Shown here: positions 9,595 to 17,627 of the stretch, piece after piece
Position numbering within the stretch: position 1 is the stretch's first letter
Layout of the letters: every line of letters begins with the position of its first letter
Source: Myxococcota bacterium
GTDB lineage: Bacteria > Myxococcota_A > Bradymonadia > UBA7976 > UBA1532
Direction: 5' to 3'
NCBI GenBank assembly: GCA_963169045.1
Contig: CAUJDF010000100.1
Span: 1-37,591 of the forward strand
DNA length: 37,591 nucleotides
Made by a program: the position numbers and the translations under genes
The notes under the pieces: model-generated
The model's database searches: none
Told to the model about the DNA's origin: nothing
The model's input: only the letters and a program-made list of their open reading frames with translations

Positions 9595-12054
9595 GTGAAC
9601 CCACGCAAGCGCGCGCTGCTGATCGGAGTGCAGACGCCGCTGGACGCCGCGCTCCCGGCGCGTCCCGGCACGTGCGCCGCCGTGCGTCGTCTCGCCGCGC
9701 TGCTGGCTGGCGACGAGTCGTGGGAGGTGGTGGCGCTCCTCGACGACGAGGCCTCCGACGACCGGCGCCCGCTGCTCGCCAACGTGCTCGGCCGCCTGAA
9801 GTGGCTCGCCGACGCGCCGGAGGGGCTGCTGCTGCTGTCGGGCGCCGCCCGGGGCGACTGGTTCCTGCCGCGCGACGCGCGCCTCGACCTGCTTTCGCGC
9901 ACCGCCCTGCGCGCCGACGAGATCGCCGCGCACCTCCCCCCCGCGGGCGGCGTCGTCCTCGACGCGCCGCTCCCCCACGATGCGTTCGCCCGCGCGGCCT
10001 GGGTCCTCGCCGACGGAGGCCGCGGCCGCCTGCTCGAGGCGCTGACGCGCGCGTTCCAGTCCGCCGCCGACCTCTCGCCCGACTCGCTCGGCGCCGCCGC
10101 CGGCGGCCTGACGCGCGGCGGCGGGGCGACGCCGTTCTGGCGTGCCGGACGCGCCGCCGAGGCCTGCCCCGCCTGCGGACGCGCCGTCGGCGCCAGCGAC
10201 GCCGCCTTCTGCCCGGCGTGCGGCGCCTCGCTGCGCAGCCCGGAGCAGCTCGACGGCGGACGCTACCGCCTGTTGCGCCCGCTCGGGGCCGGCGGCATGG
10301 GGCAGGTCTTCCTCGCCGAGGACACGCGCCTGCGCACGCGCCGCGCCATCAAGCTGCTCTCGCTGCCGCCGGAGGTGCCCGCCGAGGAGAAGATCCAGCT
10401 CCGCCAGCGGCTGATCCAGGAGGCGAAGGCGGCGCAGGCGCTCGGCGAGCGCACGCACCACGTCGTCCGCGTCTTCGACGTGGGCTGGTCGCCGGAGCGC
10501 GACGAGCCCTTCCTCGTGATGGAGCTGCTCGAGGGGTGCACGCTGGGCCGCCGCCTGGCCGAAGGCCCGCTGCCGCCCGCCGAGGCGATCGCGCTGGCGC
10601 TGACCATCGCCGAGACGCTGGGCGCGGCCCACGCCGAGGGCATGGTCCACCGCGACCTGAAGCCCGACAACGTGATGCTCGTCCGGCGCGGCGACGACGC
10701 GGCGTTCGTGAAGGTGCTCGACTTCGGCCTGGTCAAGATGAGCGAGGCCGACGTCCGCACGCAGTCCGGGCGGATGATGGGCACGCTGCAGTACATGCCG
10801 CCGGAGCAGCTGCGCGGGCGGCCCGTCGACGCGCGCGCCGACGTCTTCGCCCTGGGCGCCGTGCTGTACGAGTGTCTCGCGGGCGTGCGCGCCAACCCCG
10901 GCAAGACGCCGGGCGAGATCTTCCACGTGTTGCTGGACGGCGGCGTCCGGCCGCTGCGCGCGCTCGCCCCGCACCTGCCCGAGCCGCTGCTCGACCTCGT
11001 CGACCGCTGCCTCGCGCTCGATCCCGACGAGCGTCCCGCCGACGGCGCCGCCGTGGCGCAGGCGCTGCGCGCGATGCCGTCGCCGAGCGCCGCGCCGCCC
11101 GCCGAGGCGCCGCTGCCCGACGCGCCCACCGTCGACTCGGCCCCCGTCGTCCGCGACGCCGCCGGCGCGCCGCCCGTGAGCCTCGCCCGGGGCGAGGTCA
11201 CCGCGCCGCCGTCGCTCGCGCCGTCGCGATCGCGCGCGCCTCTCGTCGCCGCCACGCTGGCGGTGGTGGCCGGCGTCGGCCTGTACCTGCTCTGGCCCGA
11301 GGCGAAGGTGGCGACGGCCGAGGTGCCGCCGAGCCTCCCCACCGCCGCCGCGAGCGCGCCGCCGCCCGTGGCGCGCGAGCCTCCGCCCGTCGTCCGCACG
11401 CCCGCCGCCGAGAGCGCGCCGGCGCCGTTCGCCCCGCCCGCCGATCCGCTGCCCGCGAAGCCCGCGGCCACCGCGCGCCGCGAGGGCGATCTGCGGGTCT
11501 GGCGCGGCGCGACCGAGTTGGACCGCTGGGCGGCCCTGGTGCTAGACGTAACGCTCTCGACGGCCGATCCGGCAGACAACGAGGAGGGCTCCGACCGGGA
11601 AGCGCTCGCGCGCTGGGCCGAAGCGCCGCCCGCGGTGAGGGCGTGGCTCGCGGCGAGGGTGCCCGTCGCGGCGGTGACGCGGCCGGCGGCCGACGCGTTG
11701 GCCCTGCCCGTGCCGGCGCTGGCCGAGGTCCGAGCGAAGCGCCCGCACCGACTCGCGATCCCGGGGGTCGGCACCCTGCTCGCCGCGCCGGACGGTGCGC
11801 CGATTTTCATGACTGTGAACTGCGGTTCGGCCCGCGGGAGTGACCGGCTGGTCACGCTCCGCTGGTCGATCCGGGGCTACGATGCCGGAGCCTGCGAGGG
11901 CGCGGCGTGCGCCGGCGTGATGGCACGGGCGTTGCGCTCCGGCCGGGACGTCGGGGAGGCGGTGCATGTGGAGCTGGTCCTGCAGCGGGGGGAGGGCGCG
12001 CGTGCCGAGGCGCGTTGCCGCGTGCCTGCTGGCGGTCCTGCCGGGCCTCGGTAG
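9595..12054 (+). CDS. Membrane Ser/Thr kinase with degenerate caspase-like domain and zinc ribbon
   Basis: 819 residues. Residues 5-130 follow the order of a caspase (C14) fold: strand RALLIGV, helix with AAVRRLAALL, strand VVALLDDEAS, strand LLLLSGAARGDWF, then GGVVLDAP. The catalytic His (normally SGHG) is Ala84 and the catalytic Cys (normally LDAC) is Pro125. A zinc ribbon CPAC-x11-CPAC occupies 191-209. The kinase domain (224-490) is canonical: LGAGGMGQV, Lys253, HRDLKPDN (Asp354), DFG (Asp376) and a GTLQYMPPEQ activation segment. A Pro/Ala-rich linker leads to one membrane helix (about 547-568), then a ~250-residue probable periplasmic tail with several Cys. GTG start. First gene of a four-gene operon; the next gene overlaps by 53 bp. 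The kinase assignment is firm; the caspase-like reading is inferred from motif order. Confidence 0.9.
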   Translation: MNPRKRALLIGVQTPLDAALPARPGTCAAVRRLAALLAGDESWEVVALLDDEASDDRRPLLANVLGRLKWLADAPEGLLLLSGAARGDWFLPRDARLDLLSRTALRADEIAAHLPPAGGVVLDAPLPHDAFARAAWVLADGGRGRLLEALTRAFQSAADLSPDSLGAAAGGLTRGGGATPFWRAGRAAEACPACGRAVGASDAAFCPACGASLRSPEQLDGGRYRLLRPLGAGGMGQVFLAEDTRLRTRRAIKLLSLPPEVPAEEKIQLRQRLIQEAKAAQALGERTHHVVRVFDVGWSPERDEPFLVMELLEGCTLGRRLAEGPLPPAEAIALALTIAETLGAAHAEGMVHRDLKPDNVMLVRRGDDAAFVKVLDFGLVKMSEADVRTQSGRMMGTLQYMPPEQLRGRPVDARADVFALGAVLYECLAGVRANPGKTPGEIFHVLLDGGVRPLRALAPHLPEPLLDLVDRCLALDPDERPADGAAVAQALRAMPSPSAAPPAEAPLPDAPTVDSAPVVRDAAGAPPVSLARGEVTAPPSLAPSRSRAPLVAATLAVVAGVGLYLLWPEAKVATAEVPPSLPTAAASAPPPVAREPPPVVRTPAAESAPAPFAPPADPLPAKPAATARREGDLRVWRGATELDRWAALVLDVTLSTADPADNEEGSDREALARWAEAPPAVRAWLAARVPVAAVTRPAADALALPVPALAEVRAKRPHRLAIPGVGTLLAAPDGAPIFMTVNCGSARGSDRLVTLRWSIRGYDAGACEGAACAGVMARALRSGRDVGEAVHVELVLQRGEGARAEARCRVPAGGPAGPR
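11987..11996 (+). promoter_or_regulatory. Ribosome binding site deciding the GTG start at 12002
   Basis: GGGGGGAGGG lies five bases before GTG at 12002, inside the kinase coding region. It selects this start over the upstream ATG at 11966 and gives a clean signal peptide. Confidence 0.7.
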
Positions 12055-13582
12055 GGCGGCGCCGCCCGCTACCCCCTGCGACGCCGCCGCCGTCGGCGCG
12101 GACCTCGCCGCCCTGCGCAAGCGCCTCGACGCCGCCACGGACCGTGCCGCCTGGCCCGCGCTCGCCGACGAGGCCGAGGCCGCCGCCGGCCGCGCCGCCG
12201 CCCCCGAGGACCGCGCGTGCGCCCACTACCTCGCCGCCGCGGGTCACTTCTTCCTCTCCGATCGTGGCGGCGAGGCGCGCCTGCGGGCGGCGCTCGCCGT
12301 CCGGCATCTGCTCGCCGCGCAGGCGCTCGCCCCCGAGGCGATGAACGGGCGCCAGCCCCGCGCGCGCCTCAAGACGGGCTGGCAGCGCGTCGGCCCCGTC
12401 GACGGCTGGACGACGAAGGAGCCGGCGGACGCGCGCATCGAGGCGCAGCCCGAGGCGGGCACGCTGACGCTCTCGCCGGCGACCCCGGCGCGCTGGATTG
12501 CGGCGTGCGGCGACGCGCCCGCCTGCCGCGAGGCGCTCGACCTCACGACCGCCGTGGGTCCGCAGGGCGCGCGCACCATGTCGCTCCGCCCCGGGAAGTA
12601 CTTATTGAAGTACCGCGCCGCGTGCGGCACGGCGGAGGGCGAGGTCGACTTCGCCGGCGGCGCCATCGCGCTGCCCGCGCCGCCGCCCTGCGCCGTCACG
12701 CTGGACGTGCGCGACGGCGAGGCGCCGCTTTCCGCCTACAAGGTGCTCTCGCCCGACGCGAAGCCGATCGACGCCGGCGCGGTCACCGCCGCGCTCGGCC
12801 GCCTGCGCGTCGAGGCGCCCGGCTTCCGTGCCGCCTCGGTGGCGCTGCCGCCCGCGGGCGGTCCCGTCCGCGTCGCGCTCGAGCGCTGCCCGGTGCGCGT
12901 CGAGGTGCCGGTGGAGCCTGCCGACGCCCGCGTTGAAGGCGCCGAGCCCGCGCCCTGGGGCCTGCGCGAGATCCGCATCGAGCGGCCGGGCCACGTCGCC
13001 CGCAAGCTCGCGCTCGACCTCGCGGCGCCCGCCGCCTGCGACGACGCCGTCTTCCGCGTCGAAGAGCGCCTCGTGCTGTCGCGCCGCGTGTCGGTCGTGG
13101 CCCGCGACGCCGAGGGCCGCCCGGTGACGCCCACGCGCATCGCCGTCGACGGCGCGCCGACCGCGCTCACCGGCTTCGAGCGCCCCGCCGGCACCTACGC
13201 CTTCCGGGCCGAGAACCCGGATTACGGAACGATCTCCGGGACGTTCACCGTCGAGAACTGCGCGTCGGACGCCTGCGATCCGGCGACGCTGGACCTGCGC
13301 TTCGGCGAGCGCCGGCGCGAGGGCGCGAGCAAGGGGCCGGCGCTGACGATGGGGCTCGGCGGCGTCCTGATCGCCGGCGGGCTCGCCTCGGGCGCGGCCG
13401 CTTATGCCACGCAGAAGCGCATCGACGACTACGGCACGCGCGCCGAAGAGGGCTACCCCATCGACTCGCTCCTCGACCGCCGCGCCGAGCAGGCCCGCGC
13501 CGCGGACGTCCTCGTGGGCCTCGGCGCCACGGCGCTGGTCACGGGCCTCGTGTGGCACCTCATCGACGGGGCCGGCCGGTGA
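12002..13582 (+). CDS. PEGA-like periplasmic protein with C-terminal membrane helices
   Basis: 526 residues from GTG 12002. It has an N-terminal signal peptide (about 1-18, RVAACLLAVLPGLGRA), then a helical part (about 20-110) that may hold a single TPR-like unit, then several short beta domains of about 70-90 residues with recurring Cys and phrases such as LRPGKYLLKYRA and GTYAFRAENPDYG. These resemble PEGA/carboxypeptidase-regulatory repeats, which often accompany myxobacterial Ser/Thr kinases. Two C-terminal hydrophobic helices (starting at LTMGLGGVLIAGGL, and near VLVGLGATALVTGLVWHLI) should anchor it in the membrane. It overlaps the kinase gene by 53 bp and the next gene by a GTGA junction, implying translational coupling. 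Function is unknown; a periplasmic partner of the kinase is a reasonable inference. Confidence 0.8.
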   Translation: MPRRVAACLLAVLPGLGRAAPPATPCDAAAVGADLAALRKRLDAATDRAAWPALADEAEAAAGRAAAPEDRACAHYLAAAGHFFLSDRGGEARLRAALAVRHLLAAQALAPEAMNGRQPRARLKTGWQRVGPVDGWTTKEPADARIEAQPEAGTLTLSPATPARWIAACGDAPACREALDLTTAVGPQGARTMSLRPGKYLLKYRAACGTAEGEVDFAGGAIALPAPPPCAVTLDVRDGEAPLSAYKVLSPDAKPIDAGAVTAALGRLRVEAPGFRAASVALPPAGGPVRVALERCPVRVEVPVEPADARVEGAEPAPWGLREIRIERPGHVARKLALDLAAPAACDDAVFRVEERLVLSRRVSVVARDAEGRPVTPTRIAVDGAPTALTGFERPAGTYAFRAENPDYGTISGTFTVENCASDACDPATLDLRFGERRREGASKGPALTMGLGGVLIAGGLASGAAAYATQKRIDDYGTRAEEGYPIDSLLDRRAEQARAADVLVGLGATALVTGLVWHLIDGAGR

Positions 13583-14805
13583 GGCCGCTCCTCGCCCTCC
13601 TCGTGCTGCTCGGCGCCGCCGGCTGCGAGCGGCTCATCGGCGACGAAGGCAAAGCCGAGTGCGCCGCGCACGCGGACTGCCCGCCGCTCTACGAGTGCGA
13701 GCCCGTGACGGGCCGTTGTTTCGACCCGGGCCGCCGCGATGACGCCGCCGTCCCCGACGCGGCGCCGCCGGGCGACGCCTTCGTGCCCACGCCCGACGCG
13801 GCCCCGCCCGTCGACGCGGCGGTCGGCGGCTTCGGCCCCGAGGGCGACTGCTTCGCCGGCGTCACCGACGACGTGCTGGAGCGCGTGCCCGGCACCAGCA
13901 TCCCGCGCGCCCGCTGCACCCCGGCGGCGCTCGTGTGGACGACGCCCGGCGACGACGGTGCCCTCCGCCTGCGCTACCGCCTCGGCCCCGGGGGGCCCGA
14001 CCGCACCCTCGACGACCTGCCGCTGCCCGACCGGCCCGACCTCATCGTGCACGGCGCCACCGCCCTCGTCCCGGCGCGCCGCGGCAGCGCCCTCAACATC
14101 GCCCGCGTGGACCTGGCGACCGGGCGCGTCGGGTTCGTCGACGACACGAACGCCCGCCAGCAGCAGCCCGCGACCGACGGCCGCCGCGTCGCCTACGTCG
14201 AGGACCTCGTGCGCGGCGACGGCGTGACGGTGCGGCGCGTGTACGTCGAGGCCGACGGCACCGTCGCGGAGTGCCCCGGCGGCGAGGAGTCCGACCGCTG
14301 GGGCCCGGCGCTCGTCGACGACCGCCTCGCCTGGTTCGAGCGCCCGTTGCGCGGCGGACCGTCCGAGCTCGTCGTCGCGCGCACCGACTGCACCGTGTTC
14401 CTGCGCGTGCGCCTCGAGGGGGTCATCGACGGCGAGACGCGGCTGCTGGCCGACGACCACCGCCTCGTCTGGCTGGCGACCGATCCCGCGACGCGCCGCC
14501 GCGTGCCGTGGATGCTCGACCTGCTGGGCGGCGCGCCCGCGCCGCAGCGCCCCGCGCTCACCGATCTCGAGCGCGGCAACCCGGTGGACCTCGCCGTGCA
14601 CGAGGGCCTGCTGGCGGTCTCGAGCTATCGCCGCGGCGGGCACGTCCTCGACGTGTACCGGCTCGAGGACGGACGCAAACGCACGTACGACACCGACCAC
14701 AACGCGCGGCAGCCGTCGCTCTCGGGGCGGCACGTGATCTGGGCCGCGCAGTCGGGCACGGGCCCGTGGGAGATCCGCCATGCGGCGCTCGACGATCTTC
14801 GTTAG
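13579..14805 (+). CDS. Lipoprotein with propeller-like repeats
   Basis: 408 residues from GTG 13579, which overlaps the previous stop (GTGA). An upstream ATG at 13552 is in frame but lies inside the preceding gene and spoils the signal peptide. Lipobox LGAAGC has Cys16. A short Cys-rich segment (AECAAHADCPPLYEC) follows, then an Asp/Ala/Pro linker, then about 300 residues with repeating blades of the kind 'pALVDDRLAWFE', 'LADDHRLVWLA', 'SLSGRHVIWAA', as in TolB-type beta-propellers. It is probably anchored in the outer membrane or periplasmic face. The same blade pattern recurs in the next gene, so the two are likely paralogues. Role unknown; operon position suggests an accessory of the kinase system. 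Confidence 0.82.
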   Translation: MRPLLALLVLLGAAGCERLIGDEGKAECAAHADCPPLYECEPVTGRCFDPGRRDDAAVPDAAPPGDAFVPTPDAAPPVDAAVGGFGPEGDCFAGVTDDVLERVPGTSIPRARCTPAALVWTTPGDDGALRLRYRLGPGGPDRTLDDLPLPDRPDLIVHGATALVPARRGSALNIARVDLATGRVGFVDDTNARQQQPATDGRRVAYVEDLVRGDGVTVRRVYVEADGTVAECPGGEESDRWGPALVDDRLAWFERPLRGGPSELVVARTDCTVFLRVRLEGVIDGETRLLADDHRLVWLATDPATRRRVPWMLDLLGGAPAPQRPALTDLERGNPVDLAVHEGLLAVSSYRRGGHVLDVYRLEDGRKRTYDTDHNARQPSLSGRHVIWAAQSGTGPWEIRHAALDDLR

Positions 14806-16252
14806 CCTCGCGCTGCTCGCCGGCTGCGGCGCCGAAGACATGCTCGGCGGCGACAGCACGGACGCCGGTGCCCCCCCCGATTGCCGGCCGGGCGCCGACC
14901 TCTTCCGCGACGAGTGCCTCCCGCGGCGCGACGACCCGGCGCAGGTCTGCGCGTACGTCGCGGCGCTCGGCATGGCGTGCTTCGACGATGACGGCGACTG
15001 CTACGTGCGCGACTGCGATGGCGCGCTCCCGCTGGCGGTGCGCGACGTCGTCGGCGACTGCGACGACACCCGCGCCGACGTCAGCCCCGTCGGCCGCGAG
15101 CTCTGCGACGGCGCCGACAACGACTGCGACGGCGACGAGGACGAGGACTTCGAGATCGGCGCCCCCTGCGAGACGACCTGCGGCGAGGGCAAGTACGAGT
15201 GCGCCGTCGACGACCCGACGCAGCGTGCGTGCAGCACCGAAGCCGGGCAGTCCGCCGCCGATCCCGAGGCGATCGAGCTGTGCAACACGATCGACGACGA
15301 CTGCGACGGCGAGGTGGACGAGCGCTGCCGCGTCGATCTCGATCCGGCGGAGCGCGGCGCCCCGCGCGTCTGCGGCACCGCCCTCGTGTTCGTCGAGGCG
15401 GGCGCCCTCGTGTCGGTCCCCGACGGCGGGGTCGGCACGCTCGAGACGCGCCCGGCGGTCACCACCGTCGTCGAGGGCCCGGCCCTGGCCTCGCCGGCGT
15501 GCGGCGACGCGGGCTTCGCCTGGCTGGTGCTCGAGCCCGAGGGCGACGCGCCGGCCTGCGTCGAGCCCGCCGACGGCCCGCGCCGCTGTCGCGCCCACCT
15601 CTGGACGCGCGGCGCCGACGGCGTCCCGCGGGACCGCACCGGGCTCGCCGCGGTCGGCGCGCCGGTCGTCGCCGGCGACGCGGTGTTCTGGCACGCGATC
15701 GACGGCGGCCGCCTCCGCCTGCGCCGCGCGCGCCTCGACGGGGCGGGCGCCATCGAGGAGGCGGGCGAGAACCACTCCGATCCCGCCGTCGGTGGCGGCG
15801 ACGACCTCGCCGTCCGCGAGTGGTCCGGCGGCGTGCCCGAGGTGCTCCTCCGCAAGCCCGGCGCCGGCATGGGCGAGCGCGACCTCGACGGCCCCGAGGG
15901 CCAGCGCCCGGGACCGCCGGCGCTCTCCGCCGACTGGGCGGTCTGGTCGCTCGGTCGCCCGGCGACGCTCTGGGCCGTCGACCTCGCCACCGGCGACGGC
16001 TTCCAGGTCGTCGACCTGCCCGGCGACCAGCTGGCACCGCGCCTCGACGGCAGCCGCGTCGTCTGGCTCGACGCCGGCACGCGCCCCCCCACCCTGCGCG
16101 AGCTCGATCTCGCGACGGGCGTCGGCGGCGAGGTGGCTCGCGGCGACGTCTCGCCCGACGACTTCACCGTGCGCGACGGCGTGGTCTTCTGGATCGCCCG
16201 CGAGGCGGCCGGCGACGCCGTCTACCGGCACGTCCTCCCCCCGGTCTTCTGA
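14780..16252 (+). CDS. Lipoprotein with MopE-like Cys/Asp motifs and propeller-like repeats
   Basis: 490 residues; the ATG at 14780 lies inside the end of the preceding gene (26-bp overlap). Lipobox LLAGC has Cys16. Residues about 30-185 are Cys/Asp-rich with the putative metal-binding motif seen in MopE and many myxobacterial surface proteins: ELCDGADNDCDGDEDEDF and ELCNTIDDDCDGEVDERC. The remaining ~300 residues carry TolB/WD-like blades ('PVVAGDAVFWHAID', 'ALSADWAVWSLG', 'RLDGSRVVWLDAG', 'TVRDGVVFWIAR'). Last gene of the operon that begins with the kinase at 9595; a hairpin follows the stop at once. It is likely surface exposed and binds metal. The precise role is unknown. Confidence 0.83.
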   Translation: MRRSTIFVSLALLAGCGAEDMLGGDSTDAGAPPDCRPGADLFRDECLPRRDDPAQVCAYVAALGMACFDDDGDCYVRDCDGALPLAVRDVVGDCDDTRADVSPVGRELCDGADNDCDGDEDEDFEIGAPCETTCGEGKYECAVDDPTQRACSTEAGQSAADPEAIELCNTIDDDCDGEVDERCRVDLDPAERGAPRVCGTALVFVEAGALVSVPDGGVGTLETRPAVTTVVEGPALASPACGDAGFAWLVLEPEGDAPACVEPADGPRRCRAHLWTRGADGVPRDRTGLAAVGAPVVAGDAVFWHAIDGGRLRLRRARLDGAGAIEEAGENHSDPAVGGGDDLAVREWSGGVPEVLLRKPGAGMGERDLDGPEGQRPGPPALSADWAVWSLGRPATLWAVDLATGDGFQVVDLPGDQLAPRLDGSRVVWLDAGTRPPTLRELDLATGVGGEVARGDVSPDDFTVRDGVVFWIAREAAGDAVYRHVLPPVF

Positions 16253-16285
16253 GCGCCGGCCTCGGGTTGACTCGGGGCCGAGCGC
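16253..16285 (+). terminator. Candidate terminator hairpin after the kinase operon
   Basis: Immediately after the TGA at 16252, GCGCCGGCCTCG (16253-16264) can pair with CGGGGCCGAGCGC (16273-16285) with one G-T pair, one bulged A and an 8-base loop. There is no T run. It overlaps the proposed promoter for the next gene, so it may instead be regulatory. Confidence 0.35.
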
Positions 16286-16296
16286 CATCCTAAGTT
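16267..16296 (+). promoter_or_regulatory. Candidate sigma-70-type promoter for the gene at 16331
   Basis: TTGACT (16267-16272) resembles a -35 box, and TAAGTT (16291-16296) is a weak -10 box after an 18-bp spacer. It lies 35 bp before an ATG with an AGGAGG ribosome site (16321-16326). Confidence 0.4.
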
Positions 16297-16330
16297 CGCC
16301 GCGTTCATCGCTGCCTCGCGAGGAGGGGCC

Positions 16331-17608
16331 ATGTCGATTTTCCGCACCGCTTTCGTGAGCCTCGCCGGCGTCGCCTGCGCCGGCCCCGCGCTCGCCCTCG
16401 GCACGTTCGTCGCGCCCTCGGGCGACGAGGTCCGCCTCGTGGCGTCGCGCAACATCGTGATCCGGCACGCCGATCGCGTGCAGATCGTCAGCCAGGTGCG
16501 CTACGACGGCGCGCCGGCCGAGCTGGTCTGGCTGCTGCCGATCCCGAACTTCAACGAGCCGGCCGACGACGGCGTGCGCGTCGAGGCCTTCGGCCAGGGC
16601 GGCTTCGACGAGCTCGAGGAGCGCACGCGCCCCGTCCTGCGCGGCACCTGCGACGGCGAGCCGAACGGCATGCAGGCCTCGGTGATCGGCCCCGACTTCG
16701 GGCCGGCGCCCAACATGGCGCTGCCGAGCCGCCCGTTCATCGTCCCCGACATCATCGCCGGCGACCTGAACGACTACCTCACGACGACGCTCGGCCTGAC
16801 GGTCGGCGAGTCGGTGCAGGCGGCCATCGACGGGATGGTCGACCAGAACTTCATGATCTACGCGGTGCGCTTCGACGCCGACGCGGTGGGCGTCGATCGC
16901 GTCGATCCGATCGTGAGCATCAGCTACCCGCTCGCCGCCGGTCAGAACCCGAAGATCCCGCTGCTGCCGCTCGCCTCCGCCGTCGGCGCCGGCGGCACCG
17001 CCGACCTGCGGCTGTTCATCTTCGACAAGTTCCGCGTGCAGTCGAACCTGCGCACGAGCGAGGTCGACGCCGCGCAGATCGCGTTCACCGACGCCGTCGG
17101 CACGAACTACGACGAGGCCTTCGCCGCGGCGCTGGCGCCGGTGCAGACGCAGGGCTTCGTGGTCGAGTTCGCCGGCGACGTGGGCGCCATCGACGACGCG
17201 ACGCTCGCCCAGGCGGTCACCGCCAGCGGTGCGACGACGCTGACGCGCCTGCGCACGGCGATGACCGAGCCGGCGCTGCGCAACAACGTGACCACCACGC
17301 TCCGCGAGGCCGGCGCCCAGGCGCCGGTGAGCAACACGCGCGACGTCGCCGGTTTCCAGTGCGGCGGCCCCGTGACGCCCGACATGGGCACGCCCCCCCC
17401 GGCCGACATGGGCGTCACGCCCGACATGGGCGGCGCGACGGCCGACGGCGGCCCCTCGGCCGACGGCGGCGCCGGCGGCGCGGGCGGTGACGACGGCGGC
17501 GGCGGCGGTGGCGGCGGGTGCGACGCCTTCGGCGGCCAGGCCACCGGCACGCTCGCGCTCTTCGGTCTGCTCGGCCTCACCCTCACGCTGCGGCGCCGCC
17601 GCACCTGA
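16331..17608 (+). CDS. DUF2330-like secreted protein with MYXO-CTERM-like tail
   Basis: 425 residues. A signal peptide (about 1-22, ending ALA) is followed by a domain resembling DUF2330: NIVIRHADRVQIVSQVRYDG, then ELVWLLPIPN (about residues 46-75). The first ~345 residues form the folded part. Then come DMG/ADGG repeats and a Gly-rich stretch, ending in GGGGGCDAFGG, a hydrophobic helix (TLALFGLLGLTLTL) and RRRR. That Gly-Cys/helix/Arg-cluster tail matches the MYXO-CTERM sorting pattern, which is processed for surface anchoring in myxobacteria. The protein is probably exported and displayed on the cell surface. Function is unknown. It has its own candidate promoter and a strong AGGAGG ribosome site, so it likely starts a new transcript that continues into the HAD gene 19 bp downstream. 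Confidence 0.85.
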   Translation: MSIFRTAFVSLAGVACAGPALALGTFVAPSGDEVRLVASRNIVIRHADRVQIVSQVRYDGAPAELVWLLPIPNFNEPADDGVRVEAFGQGGFDELEERTRPVLRGTCDGEPNGMQASVIGPDFGPAPNMALPSRPFIVPDIIAGDLNDYLTTTLGLTVGESVQAAIDGMVDQNFMIYAVRFDADAVGVDRVDPIVSISYPLAAGQNPKIPLLPLASAVGAGGTADLRLFIFDKFRVQSNLRTSEVDAAQIAFTDAVGTNYDEAFAAALAPVQTQGFVVEFAGDVGAIDDATLAQAVTASGATTLTRLRTAMTEPALRNNVTTTLREAGAQAPVSNTRDVAGFQCGGPVTPDMGTPPPADMGVTPDMGGATADGGPSADGGAGGAGGDDGGGGGGGGCDAFGGQATGTLALFGLLGLTLTLRRRRT

Positions 17609-17627
17609 ATCGCGGACGAATCCGACG

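Noticed and set aside
5957-9604. 1215-codon open frame on the minus strand spanning the subtilase gene
   Set aside because: It lies opposite the intact subtilase with all catalytic residues, and its product is low-complexity without a recognisable motif.
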